A stretch of 64,000 bases of DNA from Paenibacillus xylanilyticus (GTDB taxonomy: Bacteria; Bacillota; Bacilli; Paenibacillales; Paenibacillaceae): NCBI RefSeq assembly GCF_009664365.1, contig NZ_CP044310.1:2925001-2989000 (forward strand), given 5' to 3'. The notes beneath the pieces are model-generated. The model did no database searches, was not told the DNA's origin, and worked only from the letters and a program-made list of their open reading frames with translations. The translations under genes and the position numbers were made by a program. Below, one piece after another: positions 25,899 through 35,063 of the stretch (within the stretch, counting starts at the first letter, position 1; the number at the start of each line of letters is the position of its first letter).

Positions 25899-28163
25899 TT
25901 GAAAAAGAAGAAGAATAGAATTCCGTTTACACTTCTCGTAATATTTGTTCCTGCGATGATCCTGACGGTACAGATCTGGAATGATTATCGAGGTGGGGTT
26001 ATGAGAGTCCAGGATCAATACTCCAATCTGGCAGGCATGTATTATCTTGATGGCGGGAACAAAATTGCAGCTTTAACGGATGAAAGGGACGGCATGTATT
26101 TGAGGCTCCACATGTATGAGGCTAACACGGGAAACCTGATCAAAGAACAAATGATTCTTGCCAATTATGAAGGTCCATTAGCAGCAGCTACATATCAGAA
26201 TAACGGTGTGATCATCCCAACAGTAGACAGCAGTCAGAGCTTACAGCTGACTCACGTACGGGATACGGGAGAAGTGACAGAATTAGCCCGAAGTACATTG
26301 CAGCTCGATACTCCTTGGGCAGGTGTACACGCCTGGCGTGGCAGGCTCATTGTGAATGGAGAAACATCAGGTTCAACGACATACCTTGCAGAAGTCCGGG
26401 ACGCAGAAGTAAAAAAAGTGATTCTTAATAGTCCAGATGTACTTCCGTCGGATCCTGAAAATATCTCTGATTTAGACGGGAGCTTCAAAAACGAGCTGCC
26501 TGTTCCTCTATTTGAAGTCGTACTTGAACATGGCCAAAGGGCCCATGTAAGTGGAATTCTTCAACAGGATGGCCTTCCGGCTGTGAAGATCCAATCCAAG
26601 GATGTAGGCATTTCCCTCGCACAGGAACAGGCTTCCAATATGTTTGCCAAATTATTCGGCGTCGATAACACTCGATTGGTTCGGGCTGAGGATTCCGATC
26701 CCAAACAAGTCCGTTTCTATAATGCCAAAACGAATGAGTGGGGATCTGTCGTTAATACTCCCAAACCGGTATACCAAGCCAGTGTATTCTTATTGAATGA
26801 CCAGGAGGTTTTCATTGTTGGATCTTCCATGGAGGATGAGAAACAAGGTGAAGTTCGCGGTTATATCTACAATGAAAAGAAAAAGTCTTTTGTGGATGCA
26901 GGAGCAATGGTTGGGCAATTATCATTTGAGGATCTGGAGAACACGGACGTTCAATTTTACAAAGCCCTCGAAGATGATACGCTCTATTACTCCGGCGGCG
27001 AACAGTTGGCAGGCGCTATGAACGTGGAGTCAGGACTAGTCCATATACAGACGAAGGATCAGATGCTCGAATGGATCAAAACAGCGAATGAAGGACAGTT
27101 ATCCTTCCGTGGATTCCTGGGTCATATTGGTGAAGGGGGGGTTCTTGTCCTCAACTGGGCAGTTTGGCTCGCCATTCCGCTGTTAGTCATCATTGTGCCA
27201 CAATTCGTCCTGCCGTTGTTGTTTAGAAGGCGTACACGGCAGATTAACGAGGGTGAACTGTTGAATGGTACGATCATGGAGATGGCAGAGACAGGCACCT
27301 ACGTCAACAATCAGCCGCTCGTTCGCTTCAAAATTCGTTTCGAGGTGGATGGTGAACGGAAGGAGGTTGAACTCAAAAAGGTGCTCTCTCTCCTGAATGC
27401 TAATCGTATCGGCGATCAGGTAGTTATCAGCTATAATCGGGAAAAGGACAAGGCCATGTTGATATCCGATGAGGATTTACAGGGCCAGATGCCATCAACC
27501 ATACATCATGCTGTTCTTGAACGTATTGATCACTATGGATTCCTGAATCGCGGCAAGGTCCTCCTGCTCCATTTTATAGCGGATGAACAAGAATACGAGG
27601 TGCCGGTTGTGCAGCCTCCGGGCTTCATCTACCGTGTAGGGACCGAGGCAACGTTGATTCTGGCTGGAGGCCAGGTTCGCCTTCAAAGTTATGGTGTGGG
27701 TACTTCAGAACTTGCCGATCAATTGGCGCTGGAGGCAGAAGTTGTCCGGATGGAGAAGAAGGAGACGGAGTTCCTGGATCGGGAGCTGTTGGTTATGGAT
27801 TTGATCATAACAAGCGGTGAGGACAGTATCCGCAAAACAAACAGCCTGTTCGTACCATTGGATACTGTTGTTCAGAACGGAACGAGGATTCCCATGCATA
27901 TGAAACGTGAAGACTATGAGCGTGAACTTCGGTTAGCCAAAGGTAAACAGGGTGCGGCCACGATTCGAACCGTCATGTATGAAGGGATAACAGCTGGCGA
28001 GCGTCCCATGGCACAGATTACTGTGGATCGAGGTGGACAGGTCTATGAAATTCGTCAGTCGATCGATCCTATATTCGGTGTAGAGATTGGCGACGAGCTC
28101 TGGATCAGTTATGATGAACAGACACGTGAAGCTCTTATCCTACATTATTCATCAAATGGATAG
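25899..28163 (+). CDS. large membrane-anchored protein with DUF3592-like modules
   Basis: 754 residues from TTG 25899, 6 bp after GGAAGGGGGG; an in-frame ATG at 25869 has no ribosome binding site. N-terminal membrane helix (about 8-27), an extracellular domain of about 390 residues with propeller-like repeats (YYLDGGNKIAAL, YYSGGEQLAGAM), a second membrane helix near 420-444 (LAIPLLVIIVPQFVLPLLF), then cytoplasmic beta modules. The first module (about 450-525) has the DUF3592-like pattern EMAETGTYVNNQPLVRF and is followed by two or three similar, more diverged units (about 530-750). I do not know its function. It stands alone, just after the IS element and before a bidirectional terminator. 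Confidence 0.82.
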   Translation: MKKKKNRIPFTLLVIFVPAMILTVQIWNDYRGGVMRVQDQYSNLAGMYYLDGGNKIAALTDERDGMYLRLHMYEANTGNLIKEQMILANYEGPLAAATYQNNGVIIPTVDSSQSLQLTHVRDTGEVTELARSTLQLDTPWAGVHAWRGRLIVNGETSGSTTYLAEVRDAEVKKVILNSPDVLPSDPENISDLDGSFKNELPVPLFEVVLEHGQRAHVSGILQQDGLPAVKIQSKDVGISLAQEQASNMFAKLFGVDNTRLVRAEDSDPKQVRFYNAKTNEWGSVVNTPKPVYQASVFLLNDQEVFIVGSSMEDEKQGEVRGYIYNEKKKSFVDAGAMVGQLSFEDLENTDVQFYKALEDDTLYYSGGEQLAGAMNVESGLVHIQTKDQMLEWIKTANEGQLSFRGFLGHIGEGGVLVLNWAVWLAIPLLVIIVPQFVLPLLFRRRTRQINEGELLNGTIMEMAETGTYVNNQPLVRFKIRFEVDGERKEVELKKVLSLLNANRIGDQVVISYNREKDKAMLISDEDLQGQMPSTIHHAVLERIDHYGFLNRGKVLLLHFIADEQEYEVPVVQPPGFIYRVGTEATLILAGGQVRLQSYGVGTSELADQLALEAEVVRMEKKETEFLDRELLVMDLIITSGEDSIRKTNSLFVPLDTVVQNGTRIPMHMKREDYERELRLAKGKQGAATIRTVMYEGITAGERPMAQITVDRGGQVYEIRQSIDPIFGVEIGDELWISYDEQTREALILHYSSNG

Positions 28164-28210
28164 CATCCCTCAGCTAACGTATATATTTAGAATTTCATAA
28201 AACACATTGA

Positions 28211-28234
28211 AAAAGCCGCAGATCTGCGGCTTTT
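28211..28234. terminator. bidirectional terminator between convergent genes
   Basis: Perfect palindrome AAAAGCCGCAGA / TCTGCGGCTTTT serving the plus-strand membrane protein gene and the minus-strand dapA-like gene. Confidence 0.93.
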
Positions 28235-28266
28235 GTTGTCTATGGAAGGACGTTTAATGATAAGGT

Positions 28267-29163
28267 TTAACCTACTGCGTTACTGCTCACCATGTATTGA
28301 TCCATCTTCGCTTTTAATTGCTCAGATGCCGGCATCAGCGGCAGGCGCAGTTGATCGGAAGTAATGATTCCTTGATTGACAAGCAGCCATTTGATCATGG
28401 CAGGAGCGGGCTCTGCAAAGAGGTGATCAATAAAAGGAGCGACTCGAGTGAACAGCTCACGCGAGCCCTCTTTGTCCCCATTTTTATAGCGATCGTACAC
28501 CTCAATGAATTGCTCCGTGTTAATATTGGCAGATGCCAGCATGCCGCCAGCAGCACCTTCACTTAACATATCGTAAAAAAATCCATCATCCCCGCACAGA
28601 ATGGGCTTAGATCCGCTGCGTACCAACTCCGACATTAATTCCACGCCGTTGGTGCTGTCCTTAAGGCCAATAACCCCGTCCAAGTTCATTATTCTTTTCA
28701 TCGTATCCACCGAGACACGTACACCCGTGCGTGCAGGGATTTCATATACAATAATGGGTACTCCCACTTCGGCAGTCACGCGAAAATGCTCATAAATGCC
28801 TTCCTCTGTTGGTCTGTTGTAGTAGGGAGTGACTACAAGAACAGCGTCTGCTCCGAGTTCACCAGCCATTTGTGTACGCTTGACCGTAGATGCTGTATCG
28901 TTGGTTCCGGTTCCAACGACGATAGGTATTGATTTATTTATGCTTTGCAAGGTTTCCTTCGTGACTTGAACAAGCTGTTCTACTTCATCCCATGAAACCG
29001 TAGGTGATTCTCCAGTAGTGCCGTTAATAACTAAACCGTGAATTCCGCTATTCGCCATATGTGTGATGTAGTTCCGAAAGGAAGGGATATCGAGCTGATT
29101 ATCCTTCGTAAAAGGGGTGATTACCGGTACATAAATACCTTGAATCTGTTGTTCGGTTAGCAT
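28267..29163 (-). CDS. dapA: dihydrodipicolinate synthase family protein (DapA-like)
   Basis: 298 residues; ATG preceded by TGGAGG. TIM-barrel aldolase of the DapA/NanA family: condenses pyruvate with aspartate semialdehyde on the lysine/dipicolinate pathway if it is a true DapA. Schiff-base Lys168 (VIGLKDS), GTTGE motif (48-52) and Tyr140 are present. The segment after Tyr140 reads YEIPARTG instead of YNVPGRTG, so a paralogue acting on another 2-oxo acid aldol is possible. It is not in a lysine operon but divergent from a LysR regulator, which also favours a specialised role. Confidence 0.82.
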   Translation of the reverse strand: MLTEQQIQGIYVPVITPFTKDNQLDIPSFRNYITHMANSGIHGLVINGTTGESPTVSWDEVEQLVQVTKETLQSINKSIPIVVGTGTNDTASTVKRTQMAGELGADAVLVVTPYYNRPTEEGIYEHFRVTAEVGVPIIVYEIPARTGVRVSVDTMKRIMNLDGVIGLKDSTNGVELMSELVRSGSKPILCGDDGFFYDMLSEGAAGGMLASANINTEQFIEVYDRYKNGDKEGSRELFTRVAPFIDHLFAEPAPAMIKWLLVNQGIITSDQLRLPLMPASEQLKAKMDQYMVSSNAVG

Positions 29164-29224
29164 AATATGGCCTCCATTTATGTTGAAATGACATTAAACT
29201 CACTTTACCATGGGAATTGGCATC

Positions 29225-29239
29225 ATAGTTAACTATAAT
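29225..29239. promoter_or_regulatory. LysR-type palindrome in the dapA/LysR divergent region
   Basis: ATAGTTAACTAT (29225-29236) is a perfect 12-bp palindrome overlapping a TATAAT (29234-29239) that could be the -10 of the LysR gene. Overlap with the regulator's own promoter is the usual place for LysR autoregulation. Confidence 0.5.
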
Positions 29240-29286
29240 AGATGATGGGTGTTATCGATTATTTTGATAAGGTAGGTATCAGGAAC

Positions 29287-30174
29287 ATGGATTTGAATTA
29301 TTTTCAAACCTTTCGTGAAGTGGCCGTGCGGCAAAGTTTCACCAAGGCGGCAGAAGAGCTTGGCTACGCACAGTCGAGTGTAACGACACAGATTCAAAAG
29401 CTGGAAAAAATCTATCAGGTCAAATTATTCGAACGTTACAATAACAATAAAATCCGACTTACTTCAGCCGGGGAAGAATTGTTCAAGCTCTCCGGACAAC
29501 TCCTGGAGATATATGAACATTCGCAGGAAAAGCTGACCAAACAGGGCGGAGGCTCACTTACCATCGCAACGATGGATTCACTGGCTTCCTATTTTCTTCC
29601 TGCCCCGATTCAGACGACGCGCAAGCAGTATCCTGAACTAGGTATTCGGCTGCAGACCGATCGGGAAGACATGATTTTGCAGAAGGTAAAAGAGGGAGAA
29701 GCCGATGTGGGACTTATTCTCGCGAATGCTTCACTCGAATCAGGCTTGCAGTGGATCACCATCCGGGAAGAGCCGCTCGTCCTCATCGTTAACACAGATC
29801 ATCCCCTTGCGAAGAAGCAGAAAATCGAACTGAGCGATCTGGCTGACGAAGAATGGATTATGCCCGAGGATACCTGCAACTACAGACAGCTGCTGGAGAG
29901 AGTGCTCAGGGCTAACGGTATTCCTTACAAAGTAGGTCTGGAGCTCGGAAGTCCTGAGGCGATTAAACGAAGCATTATGGCAGGATCGGGTATCTCGCTT
30001 TTGCCTCAAATGATCGCCCTCGATGAGATCCGGCGGGAGGAACTCACCGTTTTGCCACTGGAGCATGGCGAATTCAGACTCGAAATCCAATTAGTCATTC
30101 ACACCCGAAAATGGGTATCTCATGCATTGCGCCAATTTGTCACAAACCTCGGAGCCAAGGAGACTGAATGGTAA
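29287..30174 (+). CDS. LysR family transcriptional regulator
   Basis: 295 residues from ATG 29287 (MDLNYFQTFREVA), which fits the family's N-terminus; the longer in-frame start at 29242 would lie at or before the likely transcription start. N-terminal winged HTH (residues 1-60: SFTKAAEELGYAQSSVTTQIQKLE), then the periplasmic-binding-like effector domain (about 90-290, with LTIATMDSLASYFLPAPI and GSPEAIKRSIMAGSGISLLP). Divergent from the dapA-like gene, which it probably controls. Effector unknown. Confidence 0.92.
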   Translation: MDLNYFQTFREVAVRQSFTKAAEELGYAQSSVTTQIQKLEKIYQVKLFERYNNNKIRLTSAGEELFKLSGQLLEIYEHSQEKLTKQGGGSLTIATMDSLASYFLPAPIQTTRKQYPELGIRLQTDREDMILQKVKEGEADVGLILANASLESGLQWITIREEPLVLIVNTDHPLAKKQKIELSDLADEEWIMPEDTCNYRQLLERVLRANGIPYKVGLELGSPEAIKRSIMAGSGISLLPQMIALDEIRREELTVLPLEHGEFRLEIQLVIHTRKWVSHALRQFVTNLGAKETEW

Positions 30175-30190
30175 CCCATTCGGTCTTTTT
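30162..30190 (+). terminator. terminator overlapping the LysR stop codon
   Basis: GACTGAATGG-taac-CCATTCGGTC (one G-U) then five T. The TAA stop lies in the loop, so the last codons form the left arm. Confidence 0.85.
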
Positions 30191-30368
30191 GGTGATGGAA
30201 GATTTCGAAAACGTTTAGCAAAACCGGAAGTGATGAAATGTTCTATTCCATTTTATCTTGAAGCTTAAATATCAAATTTTTGTTCTATTAAAAGCATGAT
30301 TTTGTATATGACTTACAGCGGAAAACTCATGTTACCATGGTGATGGCGCTAACAAGCACCCAGCAAAC

Positions 30369-30382
30369 TGTAAGCGCTTTAA
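30369..30382 (+). promoter_or_regulatory. cre-like CcpA site upstream of secreted propeller gene
   Basis: TGTAAGCGCTTTAA differs from the cre consensus at two positions (outermost base and the conserved C). Suits catabolite repression of a secreted carbohydrate-active gene. Confidence 0.45.
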
Positions 30383-30450
30383 TTATTCCCGGCCGGGGAT
30401 TCTTTCTCTACGAATTCATGTTACACCAATCATGAAGGAGGCGAATGATC

Positions 30451-31728
30451 TTGGGAAAAAGCAGGTTCTGGAAGATAGGCGCCGCTGCCGCATTGCTCAT
30501 ATCGATACTGCCAACGAGCTCTGGTATGGCAGCAGCAGCACTCACGGAGGTTCCTTATGCCATGGATTCAAGCAATCAGGCGGGATGGTGGACGCCGCTG
30601 GAGACATATGGCACGGGAAATGAGTATGCGTACTTGGCATATAACGGCCCGGGAGGCACAGAGAGCACACATACTGTAAATATCGCAAGACGGGACGGAT
30701 CTGGAACGTGGTCCAACATTCCGGTGATGAATGGCAGCAGCATAGCCCAGTATAGTGATGACATTGGGCACAACCAACCTTCCATAGCACGAGACGGCAG
30801 CGGCCGATTTCATGTCTTTGCATCCATGCACAACGATAGCTGGCGTTATTTCAGGTCAGACACCGTTGGAGGCGCTCCGCAGAATCATTCTTCCGATATG
30901 CCTTCCTTCTCCACTTTCAAGGGGACATACCCCGTTCTGACAACAGCACCAAATGGTGATGTCTATCTTCTGATCCGATCAAGCGATGACACGACTGGAT
31001 ATCGTCCAGGAATTTTGTATCGCTGGAACAATGCTCAGTCCAGCTGGAGCCAAGTGGCGGTCGTCGGTGCGAACGCGGGTCGTTCATTCTATCCCAATGA
31101 TCTGGTTTTCGATGCGCAAGGCGACTTGCACATCCTGTTTGAATGGTCAACTTTTGTTTCGAGCGCACTACGTCATGATTTATCTTACGTGAAGTACAGA
31201 CCTTCAACAGGTACTTTCTATAAAGCAGATGGCAGCGTCATAACTTCACCCGTATCGCTAAGTAATGTGGATATTGTGCAGCCGTTTGCTCCAACCGAGG
31301 CCTACGTCAAGGATGGAGGCGATCCAGGCGGACCGGGAATCCAGAGCGCCAAGCTGGCTGTAGATTCAGCAGGCAATCCGAAGATTGTCTATCGGTACCG
31401 TGAGGAAGGAAGCACGAACTTCTCCGTGAAATATGCTTCTTATGATGCAGGTGGATGGACGCAGCAGACTGTATATAATGCCACGGCAACTAGAGCGGGA
31501 ATTGATATTACGTGGACGGGGTCAGAAGTCCGGGTCTATTATACGAAATATAGCGGCACCGACCGTGCATATATGGCTGTTCCGGACGGCAATGGCGGAT
31601 GGACCCAAACGTCGATTGCTCCAGGCAAGCCGATTGAGAGACTCAGTGTTGAGCGCAATGCCAATGGTGTCGATATTCTGTACCTGGTGGATATCACCAA
31701 TCGTAAGCTGTATTACGGCAGAAACTAA
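30451..31728 (+). CDS. secreted BNR_4-type propeller protein, possible polysaccharide lyase
   Basis: 425 residues from TTG 30451, 9 bp after AAGGAGG; the in-frame ATG at 30445 would be too close. Signal peptide to about residue 31 (SSGMAAAA). The mature protein reads like a seven-bladed propeller of the BNR_4 group: HNQPSIARDGSGRFHVFASMHNDSWRYFRS, YPVLTTAPNGDVYLLIRSS and DLVFDAQGDLHILFEWS. This fold occurs in several polysaccharide lyases such as ulvan and related lyases, but the catalytic His/Tyr/Arg cannot be assigned here with certainty. A cre-like site upstream supports a role in carbohydrate use. Single-gene unit with its own terminator. Confidence 0.75.
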   Translation: MGKSRFWKIGAAAALLISILPTSSGMAAAALTEVPYAMDSSNQAGWWTPLETYGTGNEYAYLAYNGPGGTESTHTVNIARRDGSGTWSNIPVMNGSSIAQYSDDIGHNQPSIARDGSGRFHVFASMHNDSWRYFRSDTVGGAPQNHSSDMPSFSTFKGTYPVLTTAPNGDVYLLIRSSDDTTGYRPGILYRWNNAQSSWSQVAVVGANAGRSFYPNDLVFDAQGDLHILFEWSTFVSSALRHDLSYVKYRPSTGTFYKADGSVITSPVSLSNVDIVQPFAPTEAYVKDGGDPGGPGIQSAKLAVDSAGNPKIVYRYREEGSTNFSVKYASYDAGGWTQQTVYNATATRAGIDITWTGSEVRVYYTKYSGTDRAYMAVPDGNGGWTQTSIAPGKPIERLSVERNANGVDILYLVDITNRKLYYGRN

Positions 31729-31752
31729 ACTGCTTAACTACTTCTGATAAGT

Positions 31753-31808
31753 ACCTCTGGAGAGTCAACCGCACAGGCCGTGCGGAATCACTCCAGAGGT
31801 GTTTTTTT
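31753..31808 (+). terminator. long terminator of the propeller gene
   Basis: ACCTCTGGAG / CTCCAGAGGT outer stem and CCGCA / TGCGG inner stem, then seven T. Confidence 0.92.
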
Positions 31809-31837
31809 GATTATATTCAAATATCGGAGCGAAAGCC

Positions 31838-31903
31838 TTTTAGTATGGCATACTAAAATGGGCATCTCTTGCTAATCGAATGCGAAACAGTATACGCTAT
31901 ACT
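31838..31903. promoter_or_regulatory. two related palindromes upstream of the FAD oxidoreductase gene
   Basis: 31838-31858: TTTTAGTATG, one G, then its exact reverse complement. 31889-31903: AGTATA-cgc-TATACT. Both share AGTAT...ATACT half-sites, centres about 48 bp apart. Candidate operators of an unidentified regulator. Confidence 0.55.
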
Positions 31904-31934
31904 GGAAGCAGTGATAGAGGAAAGGGATGCAAGC

Positions 31935-33062
31935 ATGAAGAAAGTCATCGTAGTAGGGTCAGGAATACTGGGGGCTTCGACAGCCTATCAGTTAGCAAAA
32001 AGGGGTGCGGAAGTCATCCTTGTGGATCGTGGTGATATCGGACAAGCTACGGATGCTGCCGCAGGCATCATCTGCCCGTGGTTGTCGCAAAGGCGTAATC
32101 AGGATTGGTATCAGCTTGCCAAGGCCGGCGCACGCTTTTACCCCGAACTCATTGAAGAACTGCAGAGCGAGGGAGAAACCGAAACCGGGTATGCCCGAGT
32201 GGGGGCACTGAGTATTCATTCAGATATCGAAAAGATCGGCAAAATGGAGGAGCGTGCCCATCTTCGAAGAGCAGATGCACCGGAAGTCGGGGACATTACA
32301 AGGCTTAACGAAGAGGAAACACATGCACGTTTTCCTTTGCTCGGTCCAGGTTATCATTCCGTATATATTAGCGGCGCAGCGCGTATAGATGGCCGTGCCC
32401 TGCGAGATGCCTTAATTCGATCCGCGCAGCGGAATGGAGCCGTCCTCGTTCATGGGAATGCTGCACTTCTGTTCGATTCTGATCGGGTAACCGGAGTGTC
32501 GGTTGATACAGAGCAATTTCTGGCGGATGAAGTGATTGTATGTGCCGGTGCATGGGCCAATTCGATCATGAAGCCCCTGGGTATTCACTTTAAGGTTCAT
32601 TACCAAAAAGCACAAATTATGCACTTGCAGGTATCCGATCAGGAAGAGACAGAAAGTTGGCCTGTGGTTATGCCACCATCTGATCAATATCTTTTGGCTT
32701 TTGGCGAGCACAAAATCGTGATCGGCGCCACACATGAAAATGAAATTGAAGGATACGATACCAGAATCACGCCGGGCGGTATTCAGGAAATCTTGAATAA
32801 AGGACTGGAACTCGCACCAGGCTTGTCGAACAGCACGTTTCAGGAGGTAAGAGTTGGATTCCGGCCGTTTACGCCAGGCTTTCTTCCGGTAATGGGGCCT
32901 GTTCCCGGATGGAAGGGATTGATCACAGCCAATGGACTTGGTGCTTCAGGCTTAACGATGGGCCCCTTTATCGGCAGTCAGTTAGCGAAGCTGGCTCTGA
33001 ATCAGGAGCTGGATATCGACATCCAGCCGTATGATCTTGCCAAAGCGATGGACGAATCTTAA
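31935..33062 (+). CDS. FAD-dependent oxidoreductase, DAO family (D-amino acid dehydrogenase/glycine oxidase-like)
   Basis: 375 residues from ATG 31935 (GAGGAAAGGG upstream); a longer frame to 31869 starts inside the operator region and is less likely. Classical FAD-binding N-terminus KKVIVVGSGILGASTAYQLAKRGAEVILVDRG, a DAO-type substrate domain, and the C-terminal FAD contact GLITANGLGASGLTMGPFIGSQLA. RPFTPGFLPVMGPVP is also typical. Oxidises an amine or D-amino acid to the imino product; exact substrate unknown. Followed 21 bp later by a small coiled-coil gene. Confidence 0.88.
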   Translation: MKKVIVVGSGILGASTAYQLAKRGAEVILVDRGDIGQATDAAAGIICPWLSQRRNQDWYQLAKAGARFYPELIEELQSEGETETGYARVGALSIHSDIEKIGKMEERAHLRRADAPEVGDITRLNEEETHARFPLLGPGYHSVYISGAARIDGRALRDALIRSAQRNGAVLVHGNAALLFDSDRVTGVSVDTEQFLADEVIVCAGAWANSIMKPLGIHFKVHYQKAQIMHLQVSDQEETESWPVVMPPSDQYLLAFGEHKIVIGATHENEIEGYDTRITPGGIQEILNKGLELAPGLSNSTFQEVRVGFRPFTPGFLPVMGPVPGWKGLITANGLGASGLTMGPFIGSQLAKLALNQELDIDIQPYDLAKAMDES

Positions 33063-33083
33063 GAAGAATTGTTGAGGTGAACC

Positions 33084-33380
33084 ATGACCTATTCACAGCG
33101 ATTAACCCAAGCAAGCTCTTCCGATGTATCCTATCTGGAGTATCAGATCGGGGCAGCGGAGGACGAATTGAAACAAGCCGAAAGGCAGCAGAGTATATAC
33201 GAGTCTGAACTGAATCGGCTCAGGACGTCTCTTGAGGATGAGTCAAGTTCCATTTCATCAAGGGACACTGAGAGGGAGCTAAAACTGCAGAAACAAATAG
33301 CCGATGTGAAGAGTCGTATGGAAGCGATTCGTACACAGCTGGTTCAATTGCAGGATGATATGGAGAAGTTGGCAGATTAA
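33084..33380 (+). CDS. small coiled-coil protein
   Basis: 98 residues, ATG after GAGGTGA. Almost entirely predicted coiled coil with heptads (SYLEYQIGAAEDELKQAERQ, ELKLQKQIADVKSRMEAI), very rich in Glu, Gln and Ser; no membrane or secretion signal. I do not recognise it. It lies behind the FAD oxidoreductase gene and probably shares its transcript. Confidence 0.75.
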   Translation: MTYSQRLTQASSSDVSYLEYQIGAAEDELKQAERQQSIYESELNRLRTSLEDESSSISSRDTERELKLQKQIADVKSRMEAIRTQLVQLQDDMEKLAD

Positions 33381-33445
33381 GAGGCCTTACCTTATGAATA
33401 AATGAATCCTTTTTAATGGAAGGCAAGGCTAGCGATTATTCAGGT

Positions 33446-33494
33446 AAAAAGCGGCAGACAGGACATGAAGTTCGTCCTGATCTGCCGCTTTTTA
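33446..33494. terminator. bidirectional terminator between convergent genes
   Basis: AAAAAGCGGCAGA / TCTGCCGCTTTTT outer stem and GGAC / GTCC inner stem, serving the coiled-coil gene and the minus-strand MFS gene. Confidence 0.93.
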
Positions 33495-33512
33495 GTTTAT
33501 ATTGTTCCCGAT

Positions 33513-35018
33513 TTAGTTCGAATTCATGGAAACTTTCTGTCTAACAGGCATTTTGACTTCTTCTTCGGTTGCCTGCTTCGTACGTTTGATGAAGAAGGAA
33601 AGAGCGAGCCCTACGACTGCTATGCCGATAATAACGACGTAAGCATCGTTGATTCCCTGAATCATGGACTCCATCGCCAATTGTTCCCGGGACAAGCCGT
33701 TCGCAGCGCCACTTGCAATCATATCCTGTACATGTGTCGTTGTACGACTGGTCATGACACTCACGAGCAATGAAGTACCAACCGCGCCAGCGACTTGTCT
33801 GACCGTATTGGAAATTGCTGTACCATGAGGACCGAGTCTCGGCGGCAGCTGATTCAGACCTGCTGTTTGAATTGGCATCATGAGCAGAGCCATACCAATC
33901 CGGCGTCCAGTAGACATCAGAACCAAGTAAGTGTAGCTGGTCGAATCGGTCAGATCGATAAAGCCAATCGTGGTAACGATTGTAATGACCATACCGATAA
34001 TGGCAAGCCATTTTGCCCCGAATCGGTCGAACAAACGTCCAGTAACCGGCATCAGGAATCCCATGACAAGAGCACCTGGAAGCAGCAATAATCCGGATTC
34101 GAGTGCGGTATAACCACGTGCATTTTGAAGATACAGAGGCAGCAGCATCATGTCTGCATACATAATCATCGTAATTGCGATATTAATGATCGTGGTCAAG
34201 GAGAACATATTATACTTGAACGCACGAAGGTCGAGCAGCGGGGCTGCAGAAACGAGCTGACGCCAAGTGAACAAGGCGAGAGCCACAATCCCTGCGGCAA
34301 GACAGATGAGCACTTCCGCACTGGACCATCCGAGACTTCCTGCGCGGCTGAATCCATACAGCAGGGCACCAAAACCAATGGTCGATAAGGTCACACTAAC
34401 TGTATCGAACTTCGTATCAATGCGTTCCGATACATTTTTCAGATATACAAATGCACAACCGATAACAATCACCGTCAATGGGATCATGCCGTAAAACATC
34501 GTTTGCCATGAATAGTTCTCGAGTACGTATCCAGCGAGGGTAGGGCCGATTGCCGGTGCAAAAATGACTGCGAAGCCGACCATTCCCATGGCAGCTCCTC
34601 GTTTCTCAGGGGAGAACAAAGTGAGAATGACATGCATCAGCAGCGGCATGATAATACCTGCTCCAGCAGCCTGCACCATACGACCTGTAAGCAGTGTACC
34701 GAAGTTGCTCGCTAATGCCGATATGATCGTACCGATCAGGAAAATGAACATGGAAGCCTGAAAGAGCTGCCTTGTGGAAAAGCGCTGCATAAAATACGCA
34801 GTAATTGGAATAAGTACGCCATTTACCAGCATGTAGCCAGTGGTTAACCATTGCGCCGTTGTAGCGGAGATATTGAAATCTCCCATCAGCTCAGGCGTGG
34901 CAACACTCATTAGGGTTTGATTCAATGTGGCCAGAAATGCACCCAGAATCATGACAAACAGTATGGGACCTTTTTTGATGTTTTTCTCTTCGTCTAATCT
35001 AGCTTGACGCAAGTCCAT
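33513..35018 (-). CDS. DHA2 family MFS multidrug efflux transporter (EmrB/QacA type)
   Basis: 501 residues; ATG preceded by AAAGGA. Fourteen-helix drug:H+ antiporter. First-helix signature MILGAFLATLNQTLMSVATPELM, motif A-like loop near residue 70-80, and the motif C-like segment GFAVIFAPAIGPTLAGYVLE characteristic of DHA exporters; conserved second-half features MPIQTAGLNQLPPRLGPHGTAI. Divergent from a TetR-type regulator with a shared palindrome, the standard arrangement for an inducible pump. Drug range cannot be read from sequence. Confidence 0.93.
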   Translation of the reverse strand: MDLRQARLDEEKNIKKGPILFVMILGAFLATLNQTLMSVATPELMGDFNISATTAQWLTTGYMLVNGVLIPITAYFMQRFSTRQLFQASMFIFLIGTIISALASNFGTLLTGRMVQAAGAGIIMPLLMHVILTLFSPEKRGAAMGMVGFAVIFAPAIGPTLAGYVLENYSWQTMFYGMIPLTVIVIGCAFVYLKNVSERIDTKFDTVSVTLSTIGFGALLYGFSRAGSLGWSSAEVLICLAAGIVALALFTWRQLVSAAPLLDLRAFKYNMFSLTTIINIAITMIMYADMMLLPLYLQNARGYTALESGLLLLPGALVMGFLMPVTGRLFDRFGAKWLAIIGMVITIVTTIGFIDLTDSTSYTYLVLMSTGRRIGMALLMMPIQTAGLNQLPPRLGPHGTAISNTVRQVAGAVGTSLLVSVMTSRTTTHVQDMIASGAANGLSREQLAMESMIQGINDAYVVIIGIAVVGLALSFFIKRTKQATEEEVKMPVRQKVSMNSN

Positions 35019-35049
35019 TCCATCCTTTCAATCTACACGTGACTAAATT

Positions 35050-35063
35050 TACAACATGTTGTA
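35050..35063. promoter_or_regulatory. palindromic operator between MFS and TetR genes
   Basis: TACAACATGTTGTA, a perfect 14-bp palindrome 32 bp before the MFS start codon. Likely TetR operator controlling the pump; the TetR gene begins 173 bp away. Confidence 0.65.

Noticed and set aside
30208-30222. AAAACGTTTAGC as a second cre site
   Set aside because: Lacks the conserved TG and final C; too many mismatches.
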